IMG/VR virus record: IMGVR_UViG_3300049448_000145
Span: 1 to 53,681 of that record
Reading direction: 5' to 3' (one strand)
Origin: a virus
Length of the DNA: 53,681 bases
Part shown: piece by piece, positions 46,715 to 53,681 of the stretch
How positions within the stretch are numbered: position 1 is the first letter of the stretch
How the letters are laid out: each line of letters starts with the position of its first letter
The notes under the pieces: model-generated
What the model saw: the letters and a program-made list of their open reading frames with translations, nothing else
Databases searched by the model: none
Told to the model about the DNA's origin: nothing
Made by a program: the position numbers and the translations under genes

Positions 46715-48774
46715 GCGCGGCGGCGTACGATCCGGACGAACTGAAGCGCCCGCAGTTCGAAAACCCGGCTCTCGCAGCGCCCGCGCTGACGTCGGTCGAG
46801 CGGCCGTACAACGAGCCGGCCTTGGCCCTGGCGCCCGAGCAGCGTGGCGGTCCGGCGCCGACGGACGCGCTCGCCCTCCAGCAGCCGGACCCGGCCGACG
46901 AGCCCACGGGCGTCGATGCCATCTCGGGCGGCAGCCTGACCCCTCCCGACGCCGCGCGCCCGCCGCCCCCGGGCGGACAACTCGACACGGACCAGCTCAT
47001 GACGGCCGCGTCCGTCCCGCCGCCCGCTGGAGGCGACGCCGTCGACCAGACGATCGCCGCGGCCCAAGCCGCCAACGCCCCGCCCGCGCCCCCCGCCAAG
47101 CCTCCGACCATCCAGGAGCAGGAGCAGGCCGGGCTCGCCGAGCAGGACAAGCTCGCCAGCGATGCCGAGAAGGCCGAGCGGGCAGCCGGCGCCGCGCGCG
47201 CGAAGCAGGCCGAGGCCTCCCAGATCGAAGCGCAGCAGAAGGCGCAGATCCAGGCCGAGAACGCCAAGCGCGAACAGGCCATCGTCGATCAGGCCAACGC
47301 CCGCACTCAACAGTGGATGGACCGCAGCACCGCCGAGAATGACAAGTTTATGCGGATGGGGCTCCACGACTACTGGGACGACAAGTCCGTCGGGAACAAG
47401 ATCCTCGCCGGCCTGGCCATGGTCTTCGGGGCGGCAGGGGGGCGGTCGCTCGCCGACAACCCCGGCTACCAGATGATCAACACGGCGATCGAGCGCGACT
47501 TCCGGACGCAGCAGGCGAACATCGCCAAGCAGAAAGAGAACGTCAACCTCGCCAAGCAGGGCGTTGAAGACGCGTTGAATCAGAAGCAGCAGCAGCTCGC
47601 CGACAACAACCTCAAGAAGGCCGCCGCGTACGACGCCGTCGCCGCGCAGGCCGTCGCGCTCAAGCTGAAACAGGGCGTCCCGCTCGAGCAGGCATCGACC
47701 GATGCCGCCGTGGTCGGGCTCCGTCAGAAGGCCAACGCCACCCGAATGGAGACGCTCAAGGCGGTCCACGGGCAGAACGTCGAGGACGCGCAGCTGGCGG
47801 ACCAAGACGAGCGGCTCAAGATCGAGCACGAGAGAACCGGGTTCGAAGGACAGCGGGTCGGGATCGAGCGCGATCGGCTCGCGAACGACAAGCTGCGCGC
47901 CGAAGCGGCGATGGTTTCGGCGCAAGCCCATGCGAAAGGGAAGTCCGGCAAGGGTGGCGGCGGGGGCGGTGGAAGCTCGCTCGACGCGGCGGCTGTGCAG
48001 CTGCGGAAAGAGATCCAGGACGCCGCTGACGCCGGCAAGCCGATGACCGGCGATCAGATCCTCGCGCGCGGCGTGCAACTGAAGATCCCGGCCGAAGCGA
48101 AGGCGGGCCACGTATCGATCAAGTCGATCAACACGGCCATCGCGCAAGAGGGCGGCATCAAGGCGAAGAACGCCAAGCTCGACACGGGCCAGGTCACCGA
48201 ATGGGCGAGGGAGAACAAGATCCCCGACCTGATCAAGAAGCAGGACGAGCTTTCCGCCGTGCTCGAAGAGGTCAACAACGCCAAGCACAACCCGCTGCAG
48301 CAGGCGCTCGCGATCGAGAAGGCTGTCTCGTCGGCGCGCGGCGGCGCGGCCTCGAGGCAGGCGCTCGACCTGGCGCTTCACCATCTCGGCGGGCGCTGGG
48401 ATTCGATCGAGGCGCTGATCCAGGGCGCGAAAGACGGTGAAGTTGGCGAAGCGCAGATGAAGAACTTCGTCGGCTTCATGCGCAACCAACTCGGCACCGC
48501 GCAGGGCGAGGGGAAGAAGAAGTACGACGACTTCAACAAGTTCATCGCATCGCAGCCGGCGGAGAAGCGCTCGGCGCTCGAAGCCCAGCGCGGGCGCGTG
48601 TTCTCGGGCGTGCACGGGTTCGGAGAGTCGGCGCCGTCGAAGGGCGGCGGCGCGCTGCCCGGCGGCATGAAGATCGTCAAGGTCCGCGACACGCAGACTG
48701 GGGCCATCATCGAGGCGATCAAGCGCCCCGATGGGTCGCTCGTGAACAAGCAGACCGGCGCCGCGCTGCAGTGA
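46711..48774 (+). CDS. Large coiled-coil virion protein, candidate ejection (internal) protein
   Basis: In this 687-residue protein a proline-rich N-terminus leads into about 330 residues of coiled coil (AEKAERAAGAARAKQAEASQ, KLASDAEKA, DERLKIEHERTGFEGQRVGI). A short Gly/Ser linker (GKGGGGGGGSS) and a helical C-terminal domain follow. GTG start overlapping the S74 gene's stop. Size and place match podovirus internal virion proteins that leave the capsid before DNA. Confidence 0.68.
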   Translation: MSAAAYDPDELKRPQFENPALAAPALTSVERPYNEPALALAPEQRGGPAPTDALALQQPDPADEPTGVDAISGGSLTPPDAARPPPPGGQLDTDQLMTAASVPPPAGGDAVDQTIAAAQAANAPPAPPAKPPTIQEQEQAGLAEQDKLASDAEKAERAAGAARAKQAEASQIEAQQKAQIQAENAKREQAIVDQANARTQQWMDRSTAENDKFMRMGLHDYWDDKSVGNKILAGLAMVFGAAGGRSLADNPGYQMINTAIERDFRTQQANIAKQKENVNLAKQGVEDALNQKQQQLADNNLKKAAAYDAVAAQAVALKLKQGVPLEQASTDAAVVGLRQKANATRMETLKAVHGQNVEDAQLADQDERLKIEHERTGFEGQRVGIERDRLANDKLRAEAAMVSAQAHAKGKSGKGGGGGGGSSLDAAAVQLRKEIQDAADAGKPMTGDQILARGVQLKIPAEAKAGHVSIKSINTAIAQEGGIKAKNAKLDTGQVTEWARENKIPDLIKKQDELSAVLEEVNNAKHNPLQQALAIEKAVSSARGGAASRQALDLALHHLGGRWDSIEALIQGAKDGEVGEAQMKNFVGFMRNQLGTAQGEGKKKYDDFNKFIASQPAEKRSALEAQRGRVFSGVHGFGESAPSKGGGALPGGMKIVKVRDTQTGAIIEAIKRPDGSLVNKQTGAALQ

Positions 48775-51467
48775 TGGGCCGCTTCGAGGAAATCCCCGAC
48801 GAGCCGGCAGCCGCGCCCGTCGCGGCGGCGTCGCGATACGAGGAGATCGACGAGACTGCGCCGAAGGCGGACGCGCGCGGCCACGAGATCGATCCGCGCT
48901 TCGCCGACGAGGCGCCGGTCGAGAAGGCCCTCAAGAACACCGGGTCTTACGACGAGGTCATGGCGAACTTCCGCGGCGACAAGGCGGCCGCGCAGGCGGC
49001 ATCGGACGCCGCGATCACGCCCCAGGAGGGGGAAGGGTTCTTCAAGCGGGCGTTCAAATCGGCGGCGCACGGTGTCCGCGCCGTCGGAGTGATTGGCGGC
49101 GACGTGATCGGCTCGCGCGGGAAGGCCCTGCTCGACCCGCAGAAGCGGCGCCAGCTCGGGCGCGGCATCGACGACATCGTGACGCTGGGGTATGGGCAGA
49201 AGCTCGCCGCGCGCGTCGGGAACGCGGCCGGCGACCAGCCCGACGTGGCGCTCGGCCCCGAGACGTTCCGTGGCCTGTTCTCGTCTGCTGGCGCGCCGGT
49301 CGCGAACACGCAGGCGGCCGACCAGGAAGCGGCGCCCGAGTACCGCACCGGCGGCCAGTTCGTCGGCGGCTTCGTTCCCGGCGCCGGGCAGCTGCTCGGC
49401 AAGGCGGCCGGCAAGCTAGTCGGAAGGGCCGTCCCCGCCGCGGCGGGGCTCATCCCAGAGGCGGCGGCGGGCGTCGTCAAGGGCGTGGCCGGATACGAGG
49501 CGGCGGCTCCGATCGCTGCGGGGCTGTCGGCCAATGCCGAAGGCAACCGACTGGAAGCGGCGAAGCAGGCGGCGACGGATCCGCTCGGCCTGCTCATGGC
49601 CGGCGCGGGCGGCGGGGCGGGCGAGGCGTTTCAGAAGCGCACGCTGGCCTCGAAGGGCGCCAAGGCGCGCGCGCTGATCGAGGCTGAAGGCCAGGGCGCC
49701 ACCGTGTCGCCGCTGTCCGCCGGTGAGGGCGGCGTGTTCGACCGCGAGCTCAAGGGCGTCCCGGCCAACGATCGCGGGATCGGAGCGGCAGCCAAGATCG
49801 GCGCCCGCGGCATCGCCGACACGATCGAGCAGCAGTTCAAGGACGAGCACGGCTTCGATTACCGCGAGGGACCGGCGGTCCTGAAAGGCGCCGCAGTCAC
49901 CGCGAAAGAGCAGGCGCAGATCGCCCGCCGCGCCGCCAGGGCGGCCGACATTGCTTACCGCGACGACATCTCAGCGGCGAAGGACGCGGTAAAGACGGAA
50001 ACCGCCGCGCGCGCGAAGCAGATCATCGACCAGATCGAAGAAGAACACCGCACGGAGACGTCGCGTCCCTATCGCAAGCTCAAGGCCGAGATCGACAGCT
50101 CACCGGAGGCGTCCGCGCCGCGCGACGTCGCTCCGATCGTGAAGTCGATGCAGGACGCCGTCAACGATCTGGAGACGGCGCCGCACGTGCGCGGGGCGCT
50201 CAACGAGCAGCTCAAGATCCTGGAGAACTATCGGACGAAACAGTTCGACCCCGACGCGCTCGTGCAGGGCGGCGGGCTCGACGGGATGAAAGCGGGCGAG
50301 GCGGTCGCGTTGCTCGAGAAGCAGCGCCACGCCAACCCGGCGATCGGTGAGGAAATCGACCGGATCAAGTCCGACGCTACATCTCCCGACGGGCCGATCA
50401 TGGTCCCGGAACGCCAACTCAACGGCCTGCGCCGGACCCTGATGCGGTCGGCGAAGGTGGGCTCGACCGACGCACCCGGGGAGGCTGAGGCGCCTCTGCG
50501 CCGGGCGGCGTTCGTGGCGAAGCAGATGGTCGACGAGGGGCCGTACAAGGCGCTCAACGACCTCTATGCCGAAGGGGCGTCGAAGCGCGAGGCCGCGCGC
50601 AAGGCGGTCGGGCTCAAGGGCAAGCCGGCGAAGGAAGCCGCGGCCGACGAGCGGCGCCTGACGTCGAACCTGCGCAACCTCGTCGCGGATGAAACCGCCA
50701 TCCCGGGCCCGCTCCCGCCCGAAGCCGACATGGCGCCGGTGCGCGCCGCGCTCAAGGCACCGCTGGCGCGCCGAGAATCAGCGATGTCGCGAATCCGGGC
50801 GGACCTGGCGATCGCCGAGAAGAACCGCGCCGGCACCGTATCGAAGGTGACCGAGGCGACGAAGGCGGCCGAAGCCGACCGCGCGCTGCTGGGGCTCAAC
50901 ACGAAGATCGGGACGCGGAAGACGGACGTCAACCAGATCCGGTTGGCCCTCCAGCGCCAGGGCGAGAACAGCGGCACGGCCGGCGGCAGCGCGGGCGCCA
51001 CGGACGTCCTGTCCGAGTTCGTGGCCAAGCACCCGGAAACGCGGCCGCTCACGATGCTGCCTGAGTTGCAACGGGCGAAGTCCGATCTCAGCTTCCACGT
51101 CACCCCCGGACACGGCGGGGCGATGCACAAGGGCGTCGGCGAGGCGCTCGGCCCGGCGGCGCTGGCGTACACAGCCTTCATGCATCCTGTCGCAACGCTG
51201 GGGGCGTTGGCGGCCGTCAACCGGGCTCCCATCGCCGGCCGCTTCCTGACGCCGCTGGCGCGCAAGGTGAACGCGCCGGGCATCGGCGGACGTCTCGGGG
51301 CGCTCACGGGCGCGGGCCCGTCGCCCGACGACGTCGCCCTGGCCCGGGAGATTCAGAAGCTCGTGGCGATGGGCATGCCACTCAACGATGCGATCCTGGC
51401 GGCGCGCGGCACGGTCAAATCGGCGCGTGGGGACGACGCCGGCGAAGCCGCGCCGTCACTTCCGTAG
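48774..51467 (+). CDS. Large helical virion protein, candidate ejection protein
   Basis: In this 897-residue protein an acidic N-terminus precedes Gly/Ala-rich hydrophobic stretches (FVPGAGQLLGKAAGKLVG, YEAAAPIAAGLSANAEG) that could insert into membrane, then long helices to residue 780. The C-terminus has HPVATLGALAAVNRAP. ATG 48774 chosen (GTG 48771 in frame). The amphipathic, Ala-rich design fits a channel-forming ejection protein like T7 gp16, but no transglycosylase motif was found. Confidence 0.68.
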   Translation: MGRFEEIPDEPAAAPVAAASRYEEIDETAPKADARGHEIDPRFADEAPVEKALKNTGSYDEVMANFRGDKAAAQAASDAAITPQEGEGFFKRAFKSAAHGVRAVGVIGGDVIGSRGKALLDPQKRRQLGRGIDDIVTLGYGQKLAARVGNAAGDQPDVALGPETFRGLFSSAGAPVANTQAADQEAAPEYRTGGQFVGGFVPGAGQLLGKAAGKLVGRAVPAAAGLIPEAAAGVVKGVAGYEAAAPIAAGLSANAEGNRLEAAKQAATDPLGLLMAGAGGGAGEAFQKRTLASKGAKARALIEAEGQGATVSPLSAGEGGVFDRELKGVPANDRGIGAAAKIGARGIADTIEQQFKDEHGFDYREGPAVLKGAAVTAKEQAQIARRAARAADIAYRDDISAAKDAVKTETAARAKQIIDQIEEEHRTETSRPYRKLKAEIDSSPEASAPRDVAPIVKSMQDAVNDLETAPHVRGALNEQLKILENYRTKQFDPDALVQGGGLDGMKAGEAVALLEKQRHANPAIGEEIDRIKSDATSPDGPIMVPERQLNGLRRTLMRSAKVGSTDAPGEAEAPLRRAAFVAKQMVDEGPYKALNDLYAEGASKREAARKAVGLKGKPAKEAAADERRLTSNLRNLVADETAIPGPLPPEADMAPVRAALKAPLARRESAMSRIRADLAIAEKNRAGTVSKVTEATKAAEADRALLGLNTKIGTRKTDVNQIRLALQRQGENSGTAGGSAGATDVLSEFVAKHPETRPLTMLPELQRAKSDLSFHVTPGHGGAMHKGVGEALGPAALAYTAFMHPVATLGALAAVNRAPIAGRFLTPLARKVNAPGIGGRLGALTGAGPSPDDVALAREIQKLVAMGMPLNDAILAARGTVKSARGDDAGEAAPSLP

Positions 51468-52316
51468 GTCGCCGTCCGCGGTCGCGCCGGTCTGCGACTG
51501 GAACATCGTCGCCGTCTTCCCAGTCGCGCGCGACGGCGCCGGTCCCTGCTTCGTCTCGTCTTGCTTCCCGAAGCTGGCCTGGAGATCGGACTGAAGCGCG
51601 GGGGACATCGTGTCCGTCCCATACACGAGCTGCACTTCGCGCTCTTTCCTATATGGCAGCTTCCAGGACTTCTTTTTGGCCAGGGCGTCCGCCATCGCGA
51701 GGCCGAGGGCTGCTTTCGTCCCGTCATAGAGCTTGGGGTAGAGGGCCTGGAAGTGCTGGATCTGGTCACCGACGAGGATCCCCTGCTCCATGTCCCGCAT
51801 GACGACCATGGGGTCGTTGGCGACGTCGAAGGCCCGGCGAAAGTTGGCGATCTCGGTGTCGCTGGGGTCGAAGTTCGTGGTCTGCGCGGTCGTCTCCACG
51901 GTGCTGACAGGGAGGATCTTCTGCAGATAGGGGATCGCCACCTGGACGAGCGCCAGGTAGGAGGCGGCGAGGTCGTGGTCTTCGGGCCGGAAGGCGGCCG
52001 AGATGTCCTCGAGCAGCTGCGGCTTGAGGGACGGCGGGGCGGCCGGATCGTCTGACGGGCCGATCGCCTCGGTGATGTGGTCGAGCGCCCACCCGTAATC
52101 GAACTTCGCCATCTTGTCGACCTTGCGGGGGCCGTCGTCCTCGGCAACGAAGCGCGTCAGCGACCGCCTGATCTCCCGCGGGAGCATTTCGGCGCGGTCC
52201 TTGTCCCCCATCGTGATGCGGCCCGGCTTGCCCGCCAGGATCTCGCGGATGCCGGTCACGGCCAGGAGGGCTTCGGCGGACACCGGCGGGGCTGCCTGGG
52301 GCGGTTCGATAGCCAT
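51456..52316 (-). CDS. Leftward late protein, unknown
   Basis: This 286-residue soluble, helical protein starts at ATG (52316-52314). A minus-strand copy of the late start element covers this start (TTGATGG instead of TTGTGG). It converges with the ejection-protein gene (12-base overlap). No domain recognised. It is the only leftward gene in the late half of the genome. Confidence 0.7.
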   Translation of the reverse strand: MAIEPPQAAPPVSAEALLAVTGIREILAGKPGRITMGDKDRAEMLPREIRRSLTRFVAEDDGPRKVDKMAKFDYGWALDHITEAIGPSDDPAAPPSLKPQLLEDISAAFRPEDHDLAASYLALVQVAIPYLQKILPVSTVETTAQTTNFDPSDTEIANFRRAFDVANDPMVVMRDMEQGILVGDQIQHFQALYPKLYDGTKAALGLAMADALAKKKSWKLPYRKEREVQLVYGTDTMSPALQSDLQASFGKQDETKQGPAPSRATGKTATMFQSQTGATADGDLRK

Positions 52317-52341
52317 CAACCCCGCCCCGCTTCCCCTCTGA
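52313..52341 (-). promoter_or_regulatory. Late start-codon element, minus-strand copy 4
   Basis: Read on the minus strand: TCAGAGGGGAA, GCGGGGCG, then GGGGTTGATGG. It matches the plus-strand copies except for one extra base that turns TTGTGG into TTGATGG, making ATG the start of the leftward gene. Its outer end meets the plus-strand element at 52336-52376, giving a back-to-back arrangement. Confidence 0.7.
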
Positions 52342-52376
52342 GGGCGCGGGTTCTGAGGGATTGCCGGGCGTGGTCA
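52336..52376 (+). promoter_or_regulatory. Diverged tandem late elements, plus strand
   Basis: CTCTGAGGGCGCGGG (52336-52350) is followed by TTCTGAGGGATTGCCGGGCG (52351-52370) and TGGTC. The first half of the late element is well kept and the start-codon half is lost. The next gene begins at 52428 with its own AAGGGG site, so here the element could only act as a promoter or protein-binding site. Confidence 0.55.
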
Positions 52377-52427
52377 GAGCCAGTCCGGCGGGGGTGCCCG
52401 CCCTAGCCCGAGCAAAGGGGCGCCACG

Positions 52428-52796
52428 ATGTCCGACAAGGTCCCGCAGAACCCGCAGATCCTCACGGCCCAGGCCGCCACGTTCCGCACGAACGCCCTGG
52501 ACGTCTCGGCCATCGACCGGATCGGCTACGCGATCCGCACCGGCGGCGCCGGCACGCTCGTCGGCACGTGGACCGTCCAGTACTCGAACGACTACGTCCC
52601 CAACGTCGACGCCCAGTCTTCGGACGCGAAGTGGGACACGTACACGTTGACGACGTCACCGCCGGCCGCCTCGGGCGCGCCGCAGACGTTCGGGATCATC
52701 CTCGACGACTACGAGTACAAGTACGTCCGGATCAAGTTCACGTACACGAGCGGCACCGGAGACGTCTCCGTCTTTGCCCAGATGAAGGGGACCTAA
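52428..52796 (+). CDS. Small beta-rich virion protein
   Basis: This 122-residue beta-sandwich-like protein (MSDKVPQNPQILTAQAATFR...) ends VRIKFTYTSGTGDVSVFAQM, an ending typical of small discoidin- or galactose-binding-like tail accessory domains. AAAGGGG precedes the start. It lies one base before the lectin-like gene. Confidence 0.65.
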   Translation: MSDKVPQNPQILTAQAATFRTNALDVSAIDRIGYAIRTGGAGTLVGTWTVQYSNDYVPNVDAQSSDAKWDTYTLTTSPPAASGAPQTFGIILDDYEYKYVRIKFTYTSGTGDVSVFAQMKGT

Positions 52797-52797
52797 C

Positions 52798-53451
52798 GTG
52801 TCGACCTACGGCAAACGGTCCGGGGGCGGCGGGAGCGGCGGGAGCGGCGGCAACGCGTGGGCATCGGCTCGTCAGCCGGTTCTCGACGCGCTCGTCTCAG
52901 GCCTGACGTACATCCAGGTCAAGCCGTCGAACATCCAACCGGCAACTGTAGCCGGGTTGCCGTCTGTCTCGACGCTGGACGCGGCGATCGTCGGAGGTGG
53001 CTGGACTCCGACGGCTGGCAACTTCATCACGCTGACTGGGGTGATCTACACCGACTTGACCACGCAGCCGCATGCGTGGGCGGTGCGCGGAAGATTCGCA
53101 GCTGTCTCCGCGAACCTGCAACTGATGGGTCCCTGCAGCAACGCGGGCAATGACTACGTGATGCTCGCTGTGCAGACCGCGTACGATGCGACGCACCTGG
53201 TGATGGAACTTTTCAAGGCCGGCGGCGGCTCGACGAAGGTGCTCACCTCACACGTCGTCGACGGGAATTCGCACAACTACGGTGTGGCGTTCGATGGAAC
53301 GACATACAAGTGCCTTGTCGACGATCTCGTGGTTGGGAGCACCACCGTGCTCACGAACCTCAACGTCGGGAATCGCGTGTTCGCTGGCTACAACACCACC
53401 GCCGGGGACGTGAAAATCTTCGATCTCCTCTACGGATACCAGCTGCCTTGA
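52798..53451 (+). CDS. Lectin-like (ConA/LamG-type) tail protein, ends at an in-frame TGA before the SGNH frame
   Basis: This 217-residue protein has a Gly/Ser-rich linker (SGGGGSGGSGGNAW), then a jelly-roll pattern (HAWAVRGRFAAVS, DYVMLAVQTAYDATHLVMEL, NYGVAFDGTTYKCLVDD) like concanavalin A/LamG carbohydrate-binding domains. The frame stops at TGA 53449-53451 and continues open into the SGNH hydrolase with no new start codon. Binding plus hydrolase would make one receptor-processing protein. Confidence 0.72.
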   Translation: MSTYGKRSGGGGSGGSGGNAWASARQPVLDALVSGLTYIQVKPSNIQPATVAGLPSVSTLDAAIVGGGWTPTAGNFITLTGVIYTDLTTQPHAWAVRGRFAAVSANLQLMGPCSNAGNDYVMLAVQTAYDATHLVMELFKAGGGSTKVLTSHVVDGNSHNYGVAFDGTTYKCLVDDLVVGSTTVLTNLNVGNRVFAGYNTTAGDVKIFDLLYGYQLP

Positions 53452-53681
53452 CTGCTCCCGGCCGGGAATTTCAGCCTAAAGCCCGCCCAGAAGGTAGTGC
53501 TGGACGGCGACAGCGTCCCGGCCGGTCAGCCGGACCCCTCGTTCGCGTGGCACGTTCCGTACACCGCGAGCGTCAACGCCAACCTCACGGGCGTTGGATC
53601 GGCTCCGATCACGTTCGCGAACGTTGCCGTCGGTGGCAACACGACGGCCGATTGTCTCGCGGGCGTCGCGAACGTGACCGC
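53452..53681 (+). CDS. SGNH/GDSL-type hydrolase, N-terminal part (continues at base 1)
   Basis: The frame directly after the TGA of the lectin-like gene reads LLPAGNFSLKPAQKVVLDGD and then SVPAG. The nucleophile block GDS lies about 20 residues in and the oxyanion Gly block VGGNT spans the circular join. The only alternative starts are CTG 53452 and GTG 53497, the latter leaving just three residues before GDS; neither has a usable ribosome site. Translation by readthrough of TGA (context TGAC) would fuse it to the lectin. Confidence 0.8.
   Translation, partial: MLPAGNFSLKPAQKVVLDGDSVPAGQPDPSFAWHVPYTASVNANLTGVGSAPITFANVAVGGNTTADCLAGVANVT
53588..53681. repeat. Direct terminal repeat, right copy (circular closure)
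   Basis: Identical to bases 1-94. See the left copy. Confidence 0.95.

Noticed and set aside
46510-48615. Leftward ORF of 701 codons opposite the S74 and coiled-coil genes
   Set aside because: Leu/Gly/Arg-rich antisense shadow of coiled-coil coding sequence; no start signal.
1-53681. cI-type repressor, Cro pair or antirepressor
   Set aside because: No XRE protein with a peptidase S24 or cI-like C-terminus was seen; only small HTH/RHH proteins and the XRE-sigma fusion are present.

Overview
The window is a complete or nearly complete genome of a temperate, short-tailed (podovirus-like) bacteriophage with GC-rich DNA. The first 94 bases (1-94) recur exactly as the last 94 (53588-53681), so the contig closes into a circle of about 53,587 bp, and one gene (an SGNH hydrolase) runs across the join. 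A large terminase, portal, scaffold, capsid protein, tail-nozzle-like protein and three long ejection-type proteins are present. There is no tape-measure, tail-tube or sheath gene, which argues for a podovirus. A tyrosine integrase makes it temperate. Lipoproteins and an Rz/Rz1-like pair suggest a Gram-negative host. The host genus cannot be read from the sequence.

Layout. 1-2626: receptor-binding and fibre proteins (SGNH hydrolase, collagen-like fibre, small accessory proteins), continuing from 52428-53681. 2634-5730: lysis and nearby genes (spanin-like pair, holin-like protein, lipoprotein, zincin-like protein, M15 peptidase endolysin, endonuclease VII). 5727-6662: a short leftward operon ending in a ribbon-helix-helix-like gene. 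6700-6887: an operator-rich divergent control region. 6888-12121: rightward early genes ending in a recombination module (Sak4-like ATPase, PD-(D/E)XK nuclease, RusA resolvase). 12118-18545: a mosaic accessory block of small, overlapping, mostly unknown genes that share duplicated segments and include a GGGTAC-type minisatellite. 18625-19706: a tiny ORF plus integrase. 19867-25860: replication and modification genes (DnaA domain IV-like protein, HNH nucleases, a DUF1376 replication protein with iteron-like repeats inside its gene, Dam-type methylase). 25646-25753: a tRNA-like element with an abnormal anticodon region. 25857-31574: regulators (Myb/SANT-like protein, an XRE-sigma region 4 fusion) and small genes. 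31585-34329: terminase. 34336-51467: portal, head, neck, nozzle and ejection proteins. 51456-52316: one leftward late gene.

Most genes overlap their neighbour by 1-4 bases (ATGA, GTGA, TGATG), so translational coupling is pervasive and GTG starts are very common. In the late region a conserved 28-base element covers the GTG start codon of three plus-strand genes at identical spacing and recurs on the minus strand at the start of the only leftward late gene. It looks like a phage-specific expression signal.

The two features most worth following are that repeated start-codon element and the tRNA-like element. The next two are the in-frame TGA joining a lectin-like protein to the SGNH hydrolase, and the candidate replication origin inside the DUF1376 gene.
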